A stretch of DNA of 64,000 nucleotides from Actinomortierella ambigua (taxonomy: Eukaryota > Mortierellomycota > Mortierellomycetes > Mortierellales > Mortierellaceae), in assembly GCA_016098155.1 (NCBI GenBank), contig JAAAJB010000070.1, forward strand, positions 23,035 to 87,034, written 5' to 3'. The notes below the pieces were generated by a model. It was given only the letters and a program-made list of their open reading frames with translations. It ran no database searches and was not told the DNA's origin. Positions 47,340 to 59,559 of this stretch are shown one piece after another (position 1 is the stretch's first letter; each line of letters opens with the position of its first letter). A program made the translations under genes and the position numbers.

Positions 47340-50300
47340 TCAGTAAGCCTCAATCACCAAAGGCTCATGATCATAATACACCACGCGCTGATGGACATCC
47401 TCGGCATGGTAAAGCACCTTGAACTCACCACGGCCATAAAAGCATACGGGAAGCACATGGCTTGTCGTCGAGTCCGGTCCAAGCTTGGACAACGGAGCCT
47501 GCAACACGCCGTGCCACGCCATCCGCGTGCCCATATCGTACTCCATCGTGCCATCGCCGTGCACCTGAACAGGTTGCATCCGCAGACACAGCTTGACGGC
47601 CTTGTTCGATCGGTTCACGACACTGACTCGAATTTGGGCAAACGTCTCGATCGGACATCTCCACCGGTTCGATCCTGTCTGCTCCAGTCGTCGAAGCGCC
47701 GCCTCGTGCCCCCCGCCCAACCCTTCTTCTTCTTCTCCTTCCTTATCGACTGGTTCGCTCTTGTCGCGCGCCTCGCCAAGGTCCTCCAACATGGCTTCTG
47801 TGGCCTCCATCTGCACCAAGAACGAAATGTCCTCAATCTTGAGCACGTTCAGCATGGCCTTGGTCAGGCGCAACGTGCGCAGGTCAAAGCGACCATAGCG
47901 ACCCGAGTTGTCGCGGCAGGTCCAGCGGGCGACGACGCGCTTCAACAACTCCTCTCGGAACCAGAAGAGCGACCGTTCGAGCTGGAGATCCTCCTCCGAC
48001 TGTTGCGCCGCGCCACGGGCGACGACAAACTGTTTGTTGGTCAATTTGGGGATCGGTTGGGAGATATGGGCCGTCGAGAGCGCCAGTCGACGGATCGGCA
48101 GAATGATCCGCTGGGTATTGCCCGGTTGGATCAACGTCGTTGACTTGATCAGCCTGTCGACATCCAACCCTTCACCTTCTTCGGAATCGTCCACAAGGAA
48201 CGCAACCTCGACGGGTACCGTCCACACATTGCGCACGTCGAGTGTCAGCAGACAGTATTCGTTCTTCGTGCCCAACGCCACCCGCCGTGAAATCGCGGCC
48301 TCGATCTGCTCGCCCGGTAACACGCCGTCGCCACGCACGCGCGAGAGCAGCTGCTCGACACTCTGACGCTTCTCCACCCTCGCAAAGTTGGACGACAGCC
48401 GCTTGTTGATGGTGCGGGACCCGCGCCGGCCCTGGGCCTTGTATTGCGATACAACACTCAGGCTGTCGTGTTTGTCCTTACTACCCGAATGCTGCTTGCC
48501 CTCATCCTCTCCCACATCCTTGGGCGGTGGCGCCAGGAATCCGTCGGCCGAAAAGTCGATGCGGGGCACACCCTCGCCTGGGGCCTCTGGGGTCTCCTGT
48601 CGTGAGCCCGGGCGCTGGGGTTGTGTGGGCGAGTTGGGCCCTGTGGTTGTCTGGATATCCATGCCACCGTGCGACTGAAGATACAAAATATCCAGGTTGA
48701 GCGTCTCCACAGTCTTGTAGACGGTCATGAGCACCTGCGAAAACAGCTGTCGGGTCACAAAGGTGGTCGACTCTTCTTCCGTCTCGGCGGCTTGCTCGGG
48801 GCGACTCAGATAGCCATAGTCGATCTGGATCATGCCCGATGCACAGCCTCGCTTGCCCTGAACGTCCACCAGGATCTCACGTGTGCCTCCGACGGGAATA
48901 CGGCAGTTCACTTGACGATCCCAGTCAAAGACTTGAACCTGTTTCAAAAACAGCTCGAGCTCATAGGCATCCTCGGCAGACCGGTCCACATTGTTGCCAT
49001 TGGCGGCGACGATCTGCCCTGTAGAGTCGGTGAACGAGAGCGTGATAAAGTCGACTGGGATGGCACCAATGTTTTCCAGCGTAAGACTAAAAGTGGTCTT
49101 TTCGCCCTCAAACAACATTAAAGAGCCGTGTTGGAGCGAGGTCGCCTTGATTTTGAGCAGCGGCTGTGGTGGGATCACTTTGAACGCCTGGAAGTTGGGT
49201 TCCTTCTTGCCCGCTGGAGCAGCAGCAGCAGAGTTCTCCTCCGCAGCTTCTTCCTGTGGCGTGCGCGTAAAGCTGTCCAGTCCTGTCTTCTTTGGTCGCT
49301 CCTGAACAACAACTGGTGCGCGATCAGAAATTGCATTCGATCGACCCGAGGGATTGGTGGGTGCTGGTGGCGGAGGGGGCCGCATCACAAAGAATTCTTG
49401 ATCGGCACAATGGCCGACCTTGGCAAAACATCCTCGGATCTGAAGGTCACCTGCTTCCAGGGGCACTCCGTTGACCTTGATCACAATGGTCGACTGGGCT
49501 GGGATGACCGCTGACGCTGGGAGTGCCTTAAACTTGACGCCAGAAGTGCTCAGCCGAATGTCATGGACATCCAGATCAATACCGTGTGGGTTGGTGAGCG
49601 TGACCCAGAACGTTGCTGTTTCGTCTGCAATAAGATCTAACTTTGTAGCGTTGTTGACCTTGCGCTGGAAAGGGTTGTAAATGAACGGGTCAACCTCTCC
49701 CGTCAAGGTTGTCTTGGGCTTCTTCTCCGAGGGAATGATGGATTTGAGCGTATCCTTAGCGCGTGTAAACGGCATCTTGCGCGCTGGTGGAGGCATCAGC
49801 TCGATATCAACAACCAGGTCCTTGCTCCAGTACTGAATCTCCTTCAGGTCAGGCGATCCAACCTTCTTGGCAGCTGCCAAAATCCGAGGGAGCGACGCTG
49901 TCAGTCCTGCCTGTTCTTCCCTGGACAAAAAGGCATTCAACTGCTTCAGAAGCGTGGTAGAGTAGTACATGATCGCCTTAAAGTCTAGAAATAATAATGG
50001 TGTAGAAGGAAAAGATTGTCAGTCATTGCGTGGATGGCCCCTATTTTTCTTTGCACAACAAAAAAAAAAAGAGCAGACTGCTGCATACCTGGAATGGCTT
50101 CGGAGACGCGGATACATTCATACAATACAGAGACCTGCAGCTCTGGCCAGCCATGCTCTAGATAGGTGCCTGCGGACGCAAACTCATCGCCAATGCCAAA
50201 AACTCTACACACCTGTCGCAAGCACTCCAAGACTCCGTGATCGGATGTGAAAACCTGACCCTTGGGCGCGGAACCATTGGCCTGAGCAGCTGCGTTGGCA

Positions 50301-52721
50301 AGGCGTGTCTGGTGCAGCAGCGGCATCATCATGCGAACCGCATGGCGGAGATAAAAGGACTGTTTGCGACGGAATTGGATGGCGCCCAAGATGGAGGCAA
50401 TGGCGGTGGTTGTGTGAATTTGGTCAATGATCCAGAGCTCTTCCAGACGTCCGCTCCATGTCCTGTTGATCCAGTTCATGACATCGGTCCTGATCACCGC
50501 CACCGATGAGGTGCCGATGCTAGTGCTGCGAGACCGCAGAGTCGACGCCCTTCGTAGCAGGCTATTTTGCAACGGTGTCGAAGGGGTCGGTGTGGAGGGC
50601 TTCATGGTGGACAGTGACGGGTCGCTACCATTGGAAGAAGGACTGGCAGGAGGGTAAATAGAGCCATTGACCACGGCAGCCAAGGCTCGGTCGTCCAGAA
50701 TGCCGTTTCCGCTCACGAAGCAAGTGGCGATAAACTTTGTGACCTTCATACAAGCCTCGACGTAGATAATAGCTGGTGTGCCACCGCTCGGGACCTTGTT
50801 GTAGAGGGACAAAATGACTTGGTATTTTTCGGGGATATCCACAATGAGAGGTTTGATAGCGGGTGAAGGCTGCACTTTGGTCGGCTCTGAGGTTGTTGGT
50901 GAGGTTGGTGACGAAGCAATCTGCTGGAATTGTTGTTGTGTGAGTTGCTAAGAAGGATTGAAGAGAATGAGAAGATTAGCAGTTAATTTCTTGTGCATAA
51001 TATGGTGGCATACACTAGTTCACATTGTGCGCAAGACTTACAGTCATATCGGCTTGAAGATAGGCCAAGAGGACAACAGCGCAATACAGCCCTTCCATGG
51101 CACTTGCATTCCAGAGATAGTCTGCATTGGCTTTGGTGGTCTCGATGACAGATTGGTAGCTGTTGACGGCTTCGCTGAGACGACCTGCCATAAGATACAA
51201 ATCTCCGTGAATCTTTTGAGCGCGAGCAGCGTTACGCTTCCGTAGCCGCTGATCTGTCACGACAGAAGGCTGGGAATAAAGAGCAGGTGATGGCTGAGGC
51301 ATCTGGTTGAATCCTGCTGCAGACATGGAGCGGGTATGAGTGCTGGGCGGTCCTGAGGTCATGGCCGATGGTGGCGCTGTCAAAGGTTTGACACCATTCG
51401 AGCCTAGGTCCATCGATGTCGCCGATTTTGTAGGTGTTGAGGGTGATCCATTCATGGCTCCACTCTTTTGGGTAAGCACGGGGATACCGGGACTTGGTGA
51501 CTCTATATCCTGGCGTTTGCTGACAGTCGCCGCCTGGAGTGAATGGCAAAAAAAAAAAAAGACAGGGTGAAGGGTTAGACTGCTGTTTTCAGCGTGGAAA
51601 TAGTTCCCCTGCATGCATCATGGATACTCGCTACATGAGAGCCCTCGGGGGTGGGGGTTTTGTCCATCGACGGTGTAGCCGTGTGTGGAGAGAGATGGAG
51701 GGAAAAGGGGAAGACAGAAGGGACATACAATGTTTTCAAACTCTGTGAGGATGGATCTGGCGAGATCACAGATCAAAACGCGAAGATAAAAGTCTGTGTT
51801 GCCAACGTTTGGAATCATAATCACGCCTCCTCCTCGCGGATCGTCAGGCTGTTGTTCAGACGGGTCAAAGGCAAAGCATTGGTTCGCCACTGCAGAGGGG
51901 TACTATTTGGTCATGGTTGAAAGAGCTTGTGAGTAAAGACCAGGATTATTTGATTTTTTTTTCACGACGTTGATTTCAGGTCAAAATGACGGTACCTTGG
52001 ACAACAACTTTTGGAACTCTTGGTATCCAGCCGCCATATTTCCGCTTGGCCACTCTTGACAGTCCATGATACCGATCACCTAGAGGAACAAGAATGTATG
52101 CAATGTAGGGCCCTGAGTCAGCGTCCTGTTACTGCGACCAATAAAAAATACACTAGTCCATGGAGGATGAGATGGTGGCGAGAAGGACGAAAGGGACGAC
52201 CGGGGGAAGGGGAAGGAGGAGGAGAGTGACATTACTCCAAAGACACGGCGATGTAGCTGAAACTCCTCTAGGTACCGGTGTTCCGGGCTGTACGAGGTCA
52301 CAAAATTGAAGTAGAGCTGCCCTTCGTGAGGAGTGTTCTGACTGAAGAAGGCTACACGACAAGCGATAAAAAGAGAAGGCGAGTTTAGCAAGCTTTGCAA
52401 GTTGATGGCATCAACTCCTTCCCTGGCCGTTGCTCTAACGACAGCTGTGCAGTTGATGGGGGCTGCTGCTTTGTTGCCTCTTTTTCTTTTTTCTTCTTCC
52501 TCTCTCTTGTCTTTCTTTTCTTTCGCTCATTCATTTTTGGGTGTGTAAAGGAGGGAGGACATACAGTTCTCGGTGCGTGGTGCCATGGAGATTTCTTCGA
52601 GGCGGATGGTGGCGTGCTGCTGGAGCATCTTTGCATGACGCTCGAAGGTGGCCTTCTTGATAGGGCCTACAGGGACGAGCAGCACGCGGATGCGCGCAGG
52701 CGCGACAAAGTTGGCGTCCAT
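47340..52721 (-). CDS. TRS120: TRAPP II subunit TRAPPC9/Trs120
   Basis: Subunit of the TRAPP II complex, the exchange factor for Ypt31/Rab11 GTPases at the late Golgi. Minus-strand exons 52721-52565, 52351-52236, 52079-51996, 51902-51729, 51533-51042, 50947-50089, 49984-47340, all in phase, give 1508 residues. Family marks: ARIRVLLVPVGPIKKATFERH near the start, GQLYFNFVTSYSPEH with LEEFQLHRRVFGVIGI, ANQCFAFDPSEQQPD, KRNAARAQKIHGDLYLMAGRL, WPELQVSVLYECIRV, then the beta-rich C-terminal half with VDPFIYNPFQRK. Low-complexity inserts sit around 190-270 and 330-420. It is divergent from the PPP1R37-like gene with 629 bases between starts. It works in the same trafficking world as ARF6 at 27 kb. 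Confidence 0.92.
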
Positions 52722-53350
52722 TGAGGAGCGGGCGGGGAATGTCAAGCGGGAGAAAGGTGAGGGGATGAGGCAGGATAGGACAGGATGGATAGAGAGATGA
52801 GATGGATGGGGTGGTGGGTGGGGTAGACAAAGCAGAGAGATGACCGCGTGCAATGATGGAGGGAACACAGCCTAGAGCAACAGTTGCTGTAGTGCGATAG
52901 ACAGAGTGAGAGAAAGAGTCCCTCCACAAGCCACGGTGAGAAGAGGGGGAAGGGGGGACACACACGACCTTGGTGGAGTGAGTATGTTGTGTGTGTGTGT
53001 GTATGTGTGTGTATGTGAGAGTCAGAGGAGGAGATGGTTTCACGCTTTCTTTTTTTTTTTTTACCCCACTTGCACTTATCCTCGCTCTCTCATTCTCATC
53101 CTTTCTTCGTCTTTCCTCCATCCACCCCCATCACTTGTAGGAACCACCACCAAAGCCAAAGGAAGCACACACTACCTTTCTTTCCTTTCGTCCTTCCTTC
53201 TCTCCTTCCCTCCTCCCCTCCTCCCTTCCTCTCCAGCAGTGTGCGTTCGTTCTCTTTGTCGGCGGACCTCACTCAGGAACACGAGTTCCTCTCTGCCTCT
53301 CCAGGAACACAAAAAACAGCAGACCTCCCTTCTCTCTCATTCTCGCGCCA
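52722..53350. promoter_or_regulatory. divergent promoter region with GT microsatellite
   Basis: 629 bases between the start codons of TRAPPC9 (-) and the PPP1R37-like gene (+). The PPP1R37 side (53040-53350) is strongly pyrimidine-rich. The TRAPPC9 side is purine-rich on the plus strand, so pyrimidine-rich on its own sense strand. A GT-type microsatellite sits at 52987-53018. Confidence 0.5.
52987..53018 (+). repeat. GT/ATGT microsatellite
   Basis: About 15 GT units broken by two ATGT interruptions, between two divergent genes. Confidence 0.9.
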
Positions 53351-56300
53351 ATGAACGACCCATTGCTCAATACCCCACCCGTGGCTACTGCTGCTGCCAC
53401 CGAGACCACCAATGACCCTACCCACATCATCCACCTCGCCAACGACCAGCCTTCATCATCCACCCAGCAACAGTCTGCCTCCAAAGTCTCGGCCTTGGAG
53501 CTGAAGCACCAGGCCAACCTTGTCGTTCCAGACTCTGCCAACAACTCGCCCCCATCCTCGACCACCTCCTCTCTAGAGCAACATGCAGTGGAGCAAGGCA
53601 CAGCAGCAGCAGCAAAAGAAGAGGAAGAAGTAGTAGAAGAAGGCGAAGATGAAGAAGAAGAAGAAGAAGAGTCGCACACTGACACGGGGGCCCCTTTGGT
53701 GATGCCCCATTCAACTCCACAAGATACGACCGTGCCTCACCCCCATGCGCACGCTCCAAAAGGTATGAATAGTTGGCTTTCTCTTCTCCTGGCAACTTGG
53801 TTTGCCACGAGTCTCAGGGGAAGAAAACGAGGACGAGCGAGGGGTTCATGTCATTCTTACGTCCCACCCCCCACGCAAAGGAAGGCATCCCATACTCACA
53901 AAGTCTTTTCTGTCTATCCATCCATCTATTCCTGTCCCCCACCGTGAATGCAACAGCTAAACTCAAGCGGCCTCCCTTGCGGCCCGTCTCGCTATCCGCT
54001 CGTCCCCAGCGATCCATCCTCAAAAAGGAGTCGTCTTATCCCTTCATCGACCCACCTGCTCGCAGTGCCATCTTCAAGTCCCAATGGCTCCAGAACACCG
54101 TCAACAAACTGGCCGTCATGACCGGTCCGGCCCCCCTTACCGCCTACACGGACCAGTCGCCCTCCATGTTCAGGAAACTTGTCAGCCAGGCCACCGCTGC
54201 TGCCAATGGAAACCCCACATCTCCCCCGCCGACAACCAACGGACCTCAGCCTCTTGACTCGCCTCTGCAGCGACGTCCAACAGGCATCCAGTTCTCTCGC
54301 AACCTCAATGAAAGCGGCGGCAGCAGTAGCTCACTCTTGTCAACAAAGTCTTTGAAGCGCGTCCAGTTCTCTGTTGGACACCTGACAACTGAACATATCT
54401 TCTACCCCGACGATGCCTACGAGTCTGCAGAGGAAGGAGACGGCGACAACGACAACAAAGACAGCATCGCCAAGAGGAATAGAGGCACGCTGAATGCTGA
54501 ACACCATCAACAGCAACGTGAACAGGCAGGTGGAGTAGAAGGAGAAAAGTCGAGTGAGGTTCTCACAACACCTGACGGCGTGGTTGTGGACGACAACATT
54601 TACACGGCTAAGGAGATCCTGAACTACTATCTTATTGCATGCAACAATCGCGAAGAGGCCCCCATCGATCGACTGGTCTTGGCCATGCGCATGGCCGCAA
54701 GTCGTCCCGACAACCCACTATTGCAAGTGATCGACCTTTCGGGAGAACCCTTGCCACGCAAGACCTTGGACCCCATTGCCGATGTGCTGACTCTCGAGTT
54801 TGGTTTAACACACCTGATTCTCGATAATTGTTCCCTTGACGACGACACATTCAAGGTCCTTCTTCACAGCCTCCTGCTGACAGACACGCTGGCCGTTCTG
54901 AGTTTGCAGGATAACAAGAAGATCAAACAAATGGGTTTCAAGTACATTTCCGTCTACCTCAAAAAGACAAAGACCCTCCGATACCTCAACCTATCCAACA
55001 TTCCCATGGACAAAAAGTCGGCAGAGTTCCTCGGATTCGCACTTCGGATTGGCCGTCTCGGCTTTGGATCCCGGTTAGAAGAACTGCACTTGGACAATTG
55101 TGGACTACGAGGGCCGGTCCTGGAGACACTTGGTATGAAAAAAGAAATTCAAGGAGGCAGTTGACAATGGGGCAATTGTTATTCTTGGCAGAGTATCGAC
55201 TGACTCTTCACTCTGCTTTTCCCACCCCAATGGCACTGAAATTTGAAACAAAAAAAAATAGCGCCTGCGCTCCGCGAAACGAATATCCGTAAGCTATCGA
55301 TCAAGAACAACAGAATCGGCGCTATGGGAGGAGTCTGGCTTGGAGTGCTTTTGCGCGACTACGACGATAACCCCAGCGTGCCGGTACCAAACAATAATGA
55401 GGAGCAAGGATTCCGTCGTGTCTTCCCAGGCGCTTCTAATCCAGAGCTTCTCAAGCGGACACGGGGCATCGAGATCCTGGACCTATCCAACAACGATCTG
55501 CGGGTATGCAAAACTTTACTTCTTCAATGATAATTAACATTCACACGACCAAAATCTTCTCAGCTCACAGTGCCCTCTCCATTACCAATTTTGATAGACC
55601 GGAACGGACTATGTTGCCCAGACACTTCGTCGGAACCAATCACTCAAGTACCTTTCGCTGGCAAACAACAATATGGACGCCAATAGACTTGTGGTGTTGG
55701 CCGACGCTCTTGTAAGTCTTTTAAGGTTTTTTTCAATATTGGCTTGTTGCAGACATCAGGCAAGTGCTCTGAGCTTTCCAGGAATTGACTTGTCATGTTA
55801 TTTTTATCCCGACTGTTATTCTCGACATAGAAATTCAATACTGGATTGCAAACACTGGACTTGAGCCAGAACAGCGTCTGTGGACCGATGGCCACTGGCA
55901 TTACGGCACTCAAGAACAAGATGACTGTGAACAAGACATTGACAAAGCTCGTCCTTTCCAGCACCAATCTTCAATCAGAGGGAGCTATTGCGTTGGCGGA
56001 GTTCTTGCCAGAAACGAAGAGCCTTGCCTATCTGGACCTCACAGGCAACGACCTGGTCGATATTGCTGGCGTGATGGCCCTTGCCGTCAGCATACGCATG
56101 AACTCGAGTCTGATCTGCCTCGATCTCAATGTGCCACCCAACGACGCCGAGTTTGCACGACTTTCGCAGGACATTTTGCGGGCATGTGTACGCAATATGG
56201 AGGCAACAACAGGCAGCAACCAGGGCATGCCCTCGCCTGACAGCGTGCCAATCACCACCATCTTTCAGCAAACATCTCCGACCAATATACCCGAGCAGCT

Positions 56301-57823
56301 CTTTGCGACAGACGTCTTGATCCACGATGACTCTATGCGGTGGAGAGGACTGGAAAATACGGCACGTGTTGTATATATTGCCAAGGACCATATCCGTACC
56401 CTGCAGCGTCACCTGATGCAGGAGCGCAGTCGTCGGTTGCAGTGGCTCAAGCACCAAGAGCATCTTTTGGAGTTGATCAAGGAGCTTCCTGAGGGTGCAA
56501 GACTGGAGCCCACGGAAGACCTGATCATTGACCGTGAGTTTGACAAGAAGCAGCGAGATTTCCTCCAGGGCATCAAATCCCACGGTCCCCCGGAGGCAGA
56601 ACAGCTGTTCAACATGTGCAAACGGGACAAGATTAATGTCGACGTGTGCTTCATGTTTGTTGACAACGAACGTGCGCTGAATGAGCTGCAGTCAGTCCGG
56701 AACATGCTTCTCGGAGCACTTGGCGTCTACCTGGACATGTTTGAGCATCCAGATCCGCCGACAACTGCCATGCCGAACATGCGCTCGAGTTCGCTACCCC
56801 CTCTGGTTCCTGTTCATCCAGCAGTCAACGGGCATGCGCCACCGCAGGGTCAGGCTGGCACTGATCCAAATGTACAGCCCGGCCGTGACTCTTCCTTGTC
56901 TCCTTCCCCTCCTCCTCGCCCCTCTTCTCCCCCTTCTTCTTCGCCTTCTTCTGATGGCGGACAACTCCACATGAATGGATCACTTCATGGAACGACCGAG
57001 GTGGCAGGCTCAGAGCCGCCAATTCTTGGTACAGTCGAAGACGAGGCTCTCGGTTCTGGGAACGAGACGTTTTCGTTGACGGACGATGATGATCTGGATG
57101 ACGAGCTCGGTTTGGATGAGGTGCGTCGCCACGGTGCCGAGATTAGTGAGCGGTTGGTCAAGGAGTTCCAGTCGGGCATGCGACTCGACAAAGAAGCTGC
57201 TGCCGCTGTTATCACGAGTGTGTCCACAACAGCAATGATCGCAGATGACAGCGACGACTTTTCCGATAATAACAAAGAGGACGGTGCCGATGGCGATGCC
57301 TTAGTCTCCGAGGGCCGCCCTGGCCGAGGGTCGCGCCCGGCACCGATCCGAACAATGTCAAACAATGTTGACCACGAGTCGGGACGCCTGCTTGAAGTCC
57401 ATAGCAACAAGGATGGGGAATCGGACCGCGTGAGCCTTTCCAGCCCTCTTGAGGTGATGCGTAAGGCTGCGGAAGAGGAGGAAGGCGAAGGTAATAATGA
57501 GACAGAGAAGTTGTCATCAATTGCATTCAGGACAAAAGGGTCTCCAGACTGCTCACCTCTTGCTTTTTACCGTCTTTGAAAAAAAAAATAGTTTTGCGTC
57601 GCGGCCGTGAACTCATCGAGAATGGGCTCGAGTCTGACCTAGCAGAAGAAGTTTTGTCGGGCGAAGAGCTCAAGCAACAGGTAAAGCAACTAGAGAAGCA
57701 ATCTTTCTCGCCTTTTGATGCCACGTATAGACAATTCACAACTAACCCGTCATCTGTTTCTGCCTCTCTCCTCTCTTTCATGACCTCTCTCTACAGATTC
57801 TTGGCAGCCCACTACTATCTTAG
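53351..57823 (+). CDS. PPP1R37-like leucine-rich PP1 regulatory protein
   Basis: Probable regulatory subunit of protein phosphatase 1. Exons: 53351-53762, 53957-55132, 55262-55503, 55598-55711, 55831-57490, 57592-57680, 57797-57823, in phase, give 1239 residues. The N-terminus is disordered and acidic (Glu run near 95-110). A PP1-docking RVxF motif is present as KRVQF (271-275), preceded by QRSILKK near 155-161. Ribonuclease-inhibitor-type leucine-rich repeats follow (about 350-680), for example LQVIDLSGEPL, LTHLILDNCSL, LRYLNLSNIPM, LEELHLDNCGL, IEILDLSNNDL, LKYLSLANNNM, LQTLDLSQNSV and LAYLDLTGNDL. The C-terminal part is Pro/Ser-rich and acidic with RELIENGLESDLAEEVLSG near the end. The last exon adds only ILGSPLLS. 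Orthology to PPP1R37 is by architecture. Confidence 0.85.
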
Positions 57824-57987
57824 ATTTTGTGCCAAATCAACTCGATCTTCCCATAAAATAATTTACACTTTACAAATGCGCAAGCAGTCGCGTTACTTTT
57901 TAAAAAAAGGTTCAGCCTGATTTCCCACACATCTTTCTTTCTCATCAACTACACTCACTCACATTCACATTCCAGGAGGAAAAAGCA

Positions 57988-59003
57988 ATGTCGCAACTCT
58001 CGAATCCCGTCAACTGGGTGCTGGCCGCCGTGTTGGGCTACATCTCATACAACTATCTCAAGCCCTCGCCACCACCACCGGCACCAGCGCGCCCTCGTCC
58101 TCCAGCACTCGTCTACAAGACCTATACGCCCAAGGAACTGGCCGAGTTTGACGGCCAGCAGCCAGACTCTCGCATCCTCTTGGCCGTCAAGGGCAAGGTC
58201 TTTGACGTGACACGGGGCAAAAACTTTTATGGCCCAGGTGAGAAAGATATAACCATGAACCGCTCTTCTGCCATGTGTTTTTTCTTTTTTCTTGTTGTAG
58301 TTGTCTTCCTTTCAGGGACGTGCGAGAGGGATACTCGTGGAATACTCGAGGGACCAGAGATACAGGACCACACCAGGAAGGACAGCCTGTTTTTTTCAAA
58401 AGAAGCATGCGCACAAACACTCGCAGTTAAAAAAAGACTAGGAAAAACAGGATAGACCTGGAGGATAGCGCAGCTTTGACCAAGTCGGAAAGAAAAAAGA
58501 GAGCCAAAAGAGGCTGTACAATGACGAGTCCCCACCTGCGCTCTTTCCCCCTTTTTGCATCCTAAAAGGAAAATTGGAAGCGAGCCGAGCTCGGTCGGGC
58601 GCACCCCGGGATGACGGGTTACAACTGCCGGCCCTTTCTACTTGCCGTGATCTATCTTTCCCATCCGTCCTTTGTCCCCCTCTTGCCTTCTCCCTCTCTC
58701 TCATACACAAACACCCTCCTCGCTCCACTTGGAACAAGTACGAGTGGAAATACTCATGCATACACACTTTTTTTTTCCCTCCTTTCCCCACTAGGTGGAC
58801 CCTATGGCAACTTTGCAGGACGGGACGCATCGCGTGGCCTTGCCAAGAACTCGTTTGAAGAGTCGATGCTGACACCGATCGACCAGCCGATCGATAAGCT
58901 GGAGGACCTGAATGATGAGGAGAAGGAGTCGGTGAACGAGTGGGCTATGCATTTTGAGGGCAAGTACCAGTGCGTCGGCGAGTTGGTGGAGAACAAGGCT
59001 TGA
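57988..59003 (+). CDS. DAP1: DAP1/PGRMC1-type haem-binding membrane protein
   Basis: Membrane-associated cytochrome-b5-like haem/steroid-binding protein that supports P450 enzymes such as the sterol demethylase. Exons 57988-58237 and 58795-59003, GT-AG, in phase, give 152 residues, the family's usual length. Residues 8-24 (NWVLAAVLGYISYNYL) form a membrane anchor, followed by a Pro-rich linker. The domain reads YTPKELAEFDGQQPDSRILL, VKGKVFDVTRGKNFYGPGGP, YGNFAGRDASRGLAKNSF. Tyrosines around FYGPGGPY are where family members ligate haem. The intron (557 nt) sits between GP and the GGPYGNF stretch. Placed 164 bases after the PPP1R37-like stop, same strand. AATAAA at 59134. Confidence 0.93.
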
Positions 59004-59559
59004 AAGTTGGAAGAGACACAAAACATACATACATCAGTTCGTTCCGTTGTGTCAGTAGAAGGAGGGAAAGTCCCACATTCCCACCGCCATCATCCTCACC
59101 TTTGGTGTCTACAAAAAAAATACCCCTGCGAATAATAAAAAAAAAAAGGTCAGAGAGGAGGAACGACTAGTTTGTCGTCGAGGATATGTCAAACAAGGTG
59201 TAGATACACCCCATGCTTATTATCAGCGGCGAAGATGAGCAACGGCCTTGCGCGCCTCCTCTATTCCATCTTTAGATGCTCATGCCACCACCCTCTTCCA
59301 CCAGGAGTAGTCTGCTGAGACAGTCTTTCACTTAAAAAAGGAGAGAAGCGCAGAACGGGAGGGAATTTTGAGATCCCGCCTCAAAACCATTCTTGAACAA
59401 TTGGACTCACACAAAGAAACAAACGTTGGCTGATCTGCCTCTTCCATTTTTGGAGCAAAAGAAACAGTGCCTCATACCAAACTACTAAAGGGCAAGGGAT
59501 GGACATAGGAGCTACCATCCGTCCTCTGCAGCAAGTCTGTCTTGGACCCACCAGCAAGA
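59004..59559. other. 3' region of DAP1, then nothing recognised
   Basis: Contains AATAAA at 59134-59139, about 130 bases after the DAP1 stop. Past about 59200 no coding frame stands out until the degenerate Sel1 sequence begins near 59560. Confidence 0.45.
59134..59139 (+). terminator. polyadenylation signal AATAAA
   Basis: A canonical hexamer in an A-rich stretch about 130 bases downstream of the DAP1 stop codon. Confidence 0.6.
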
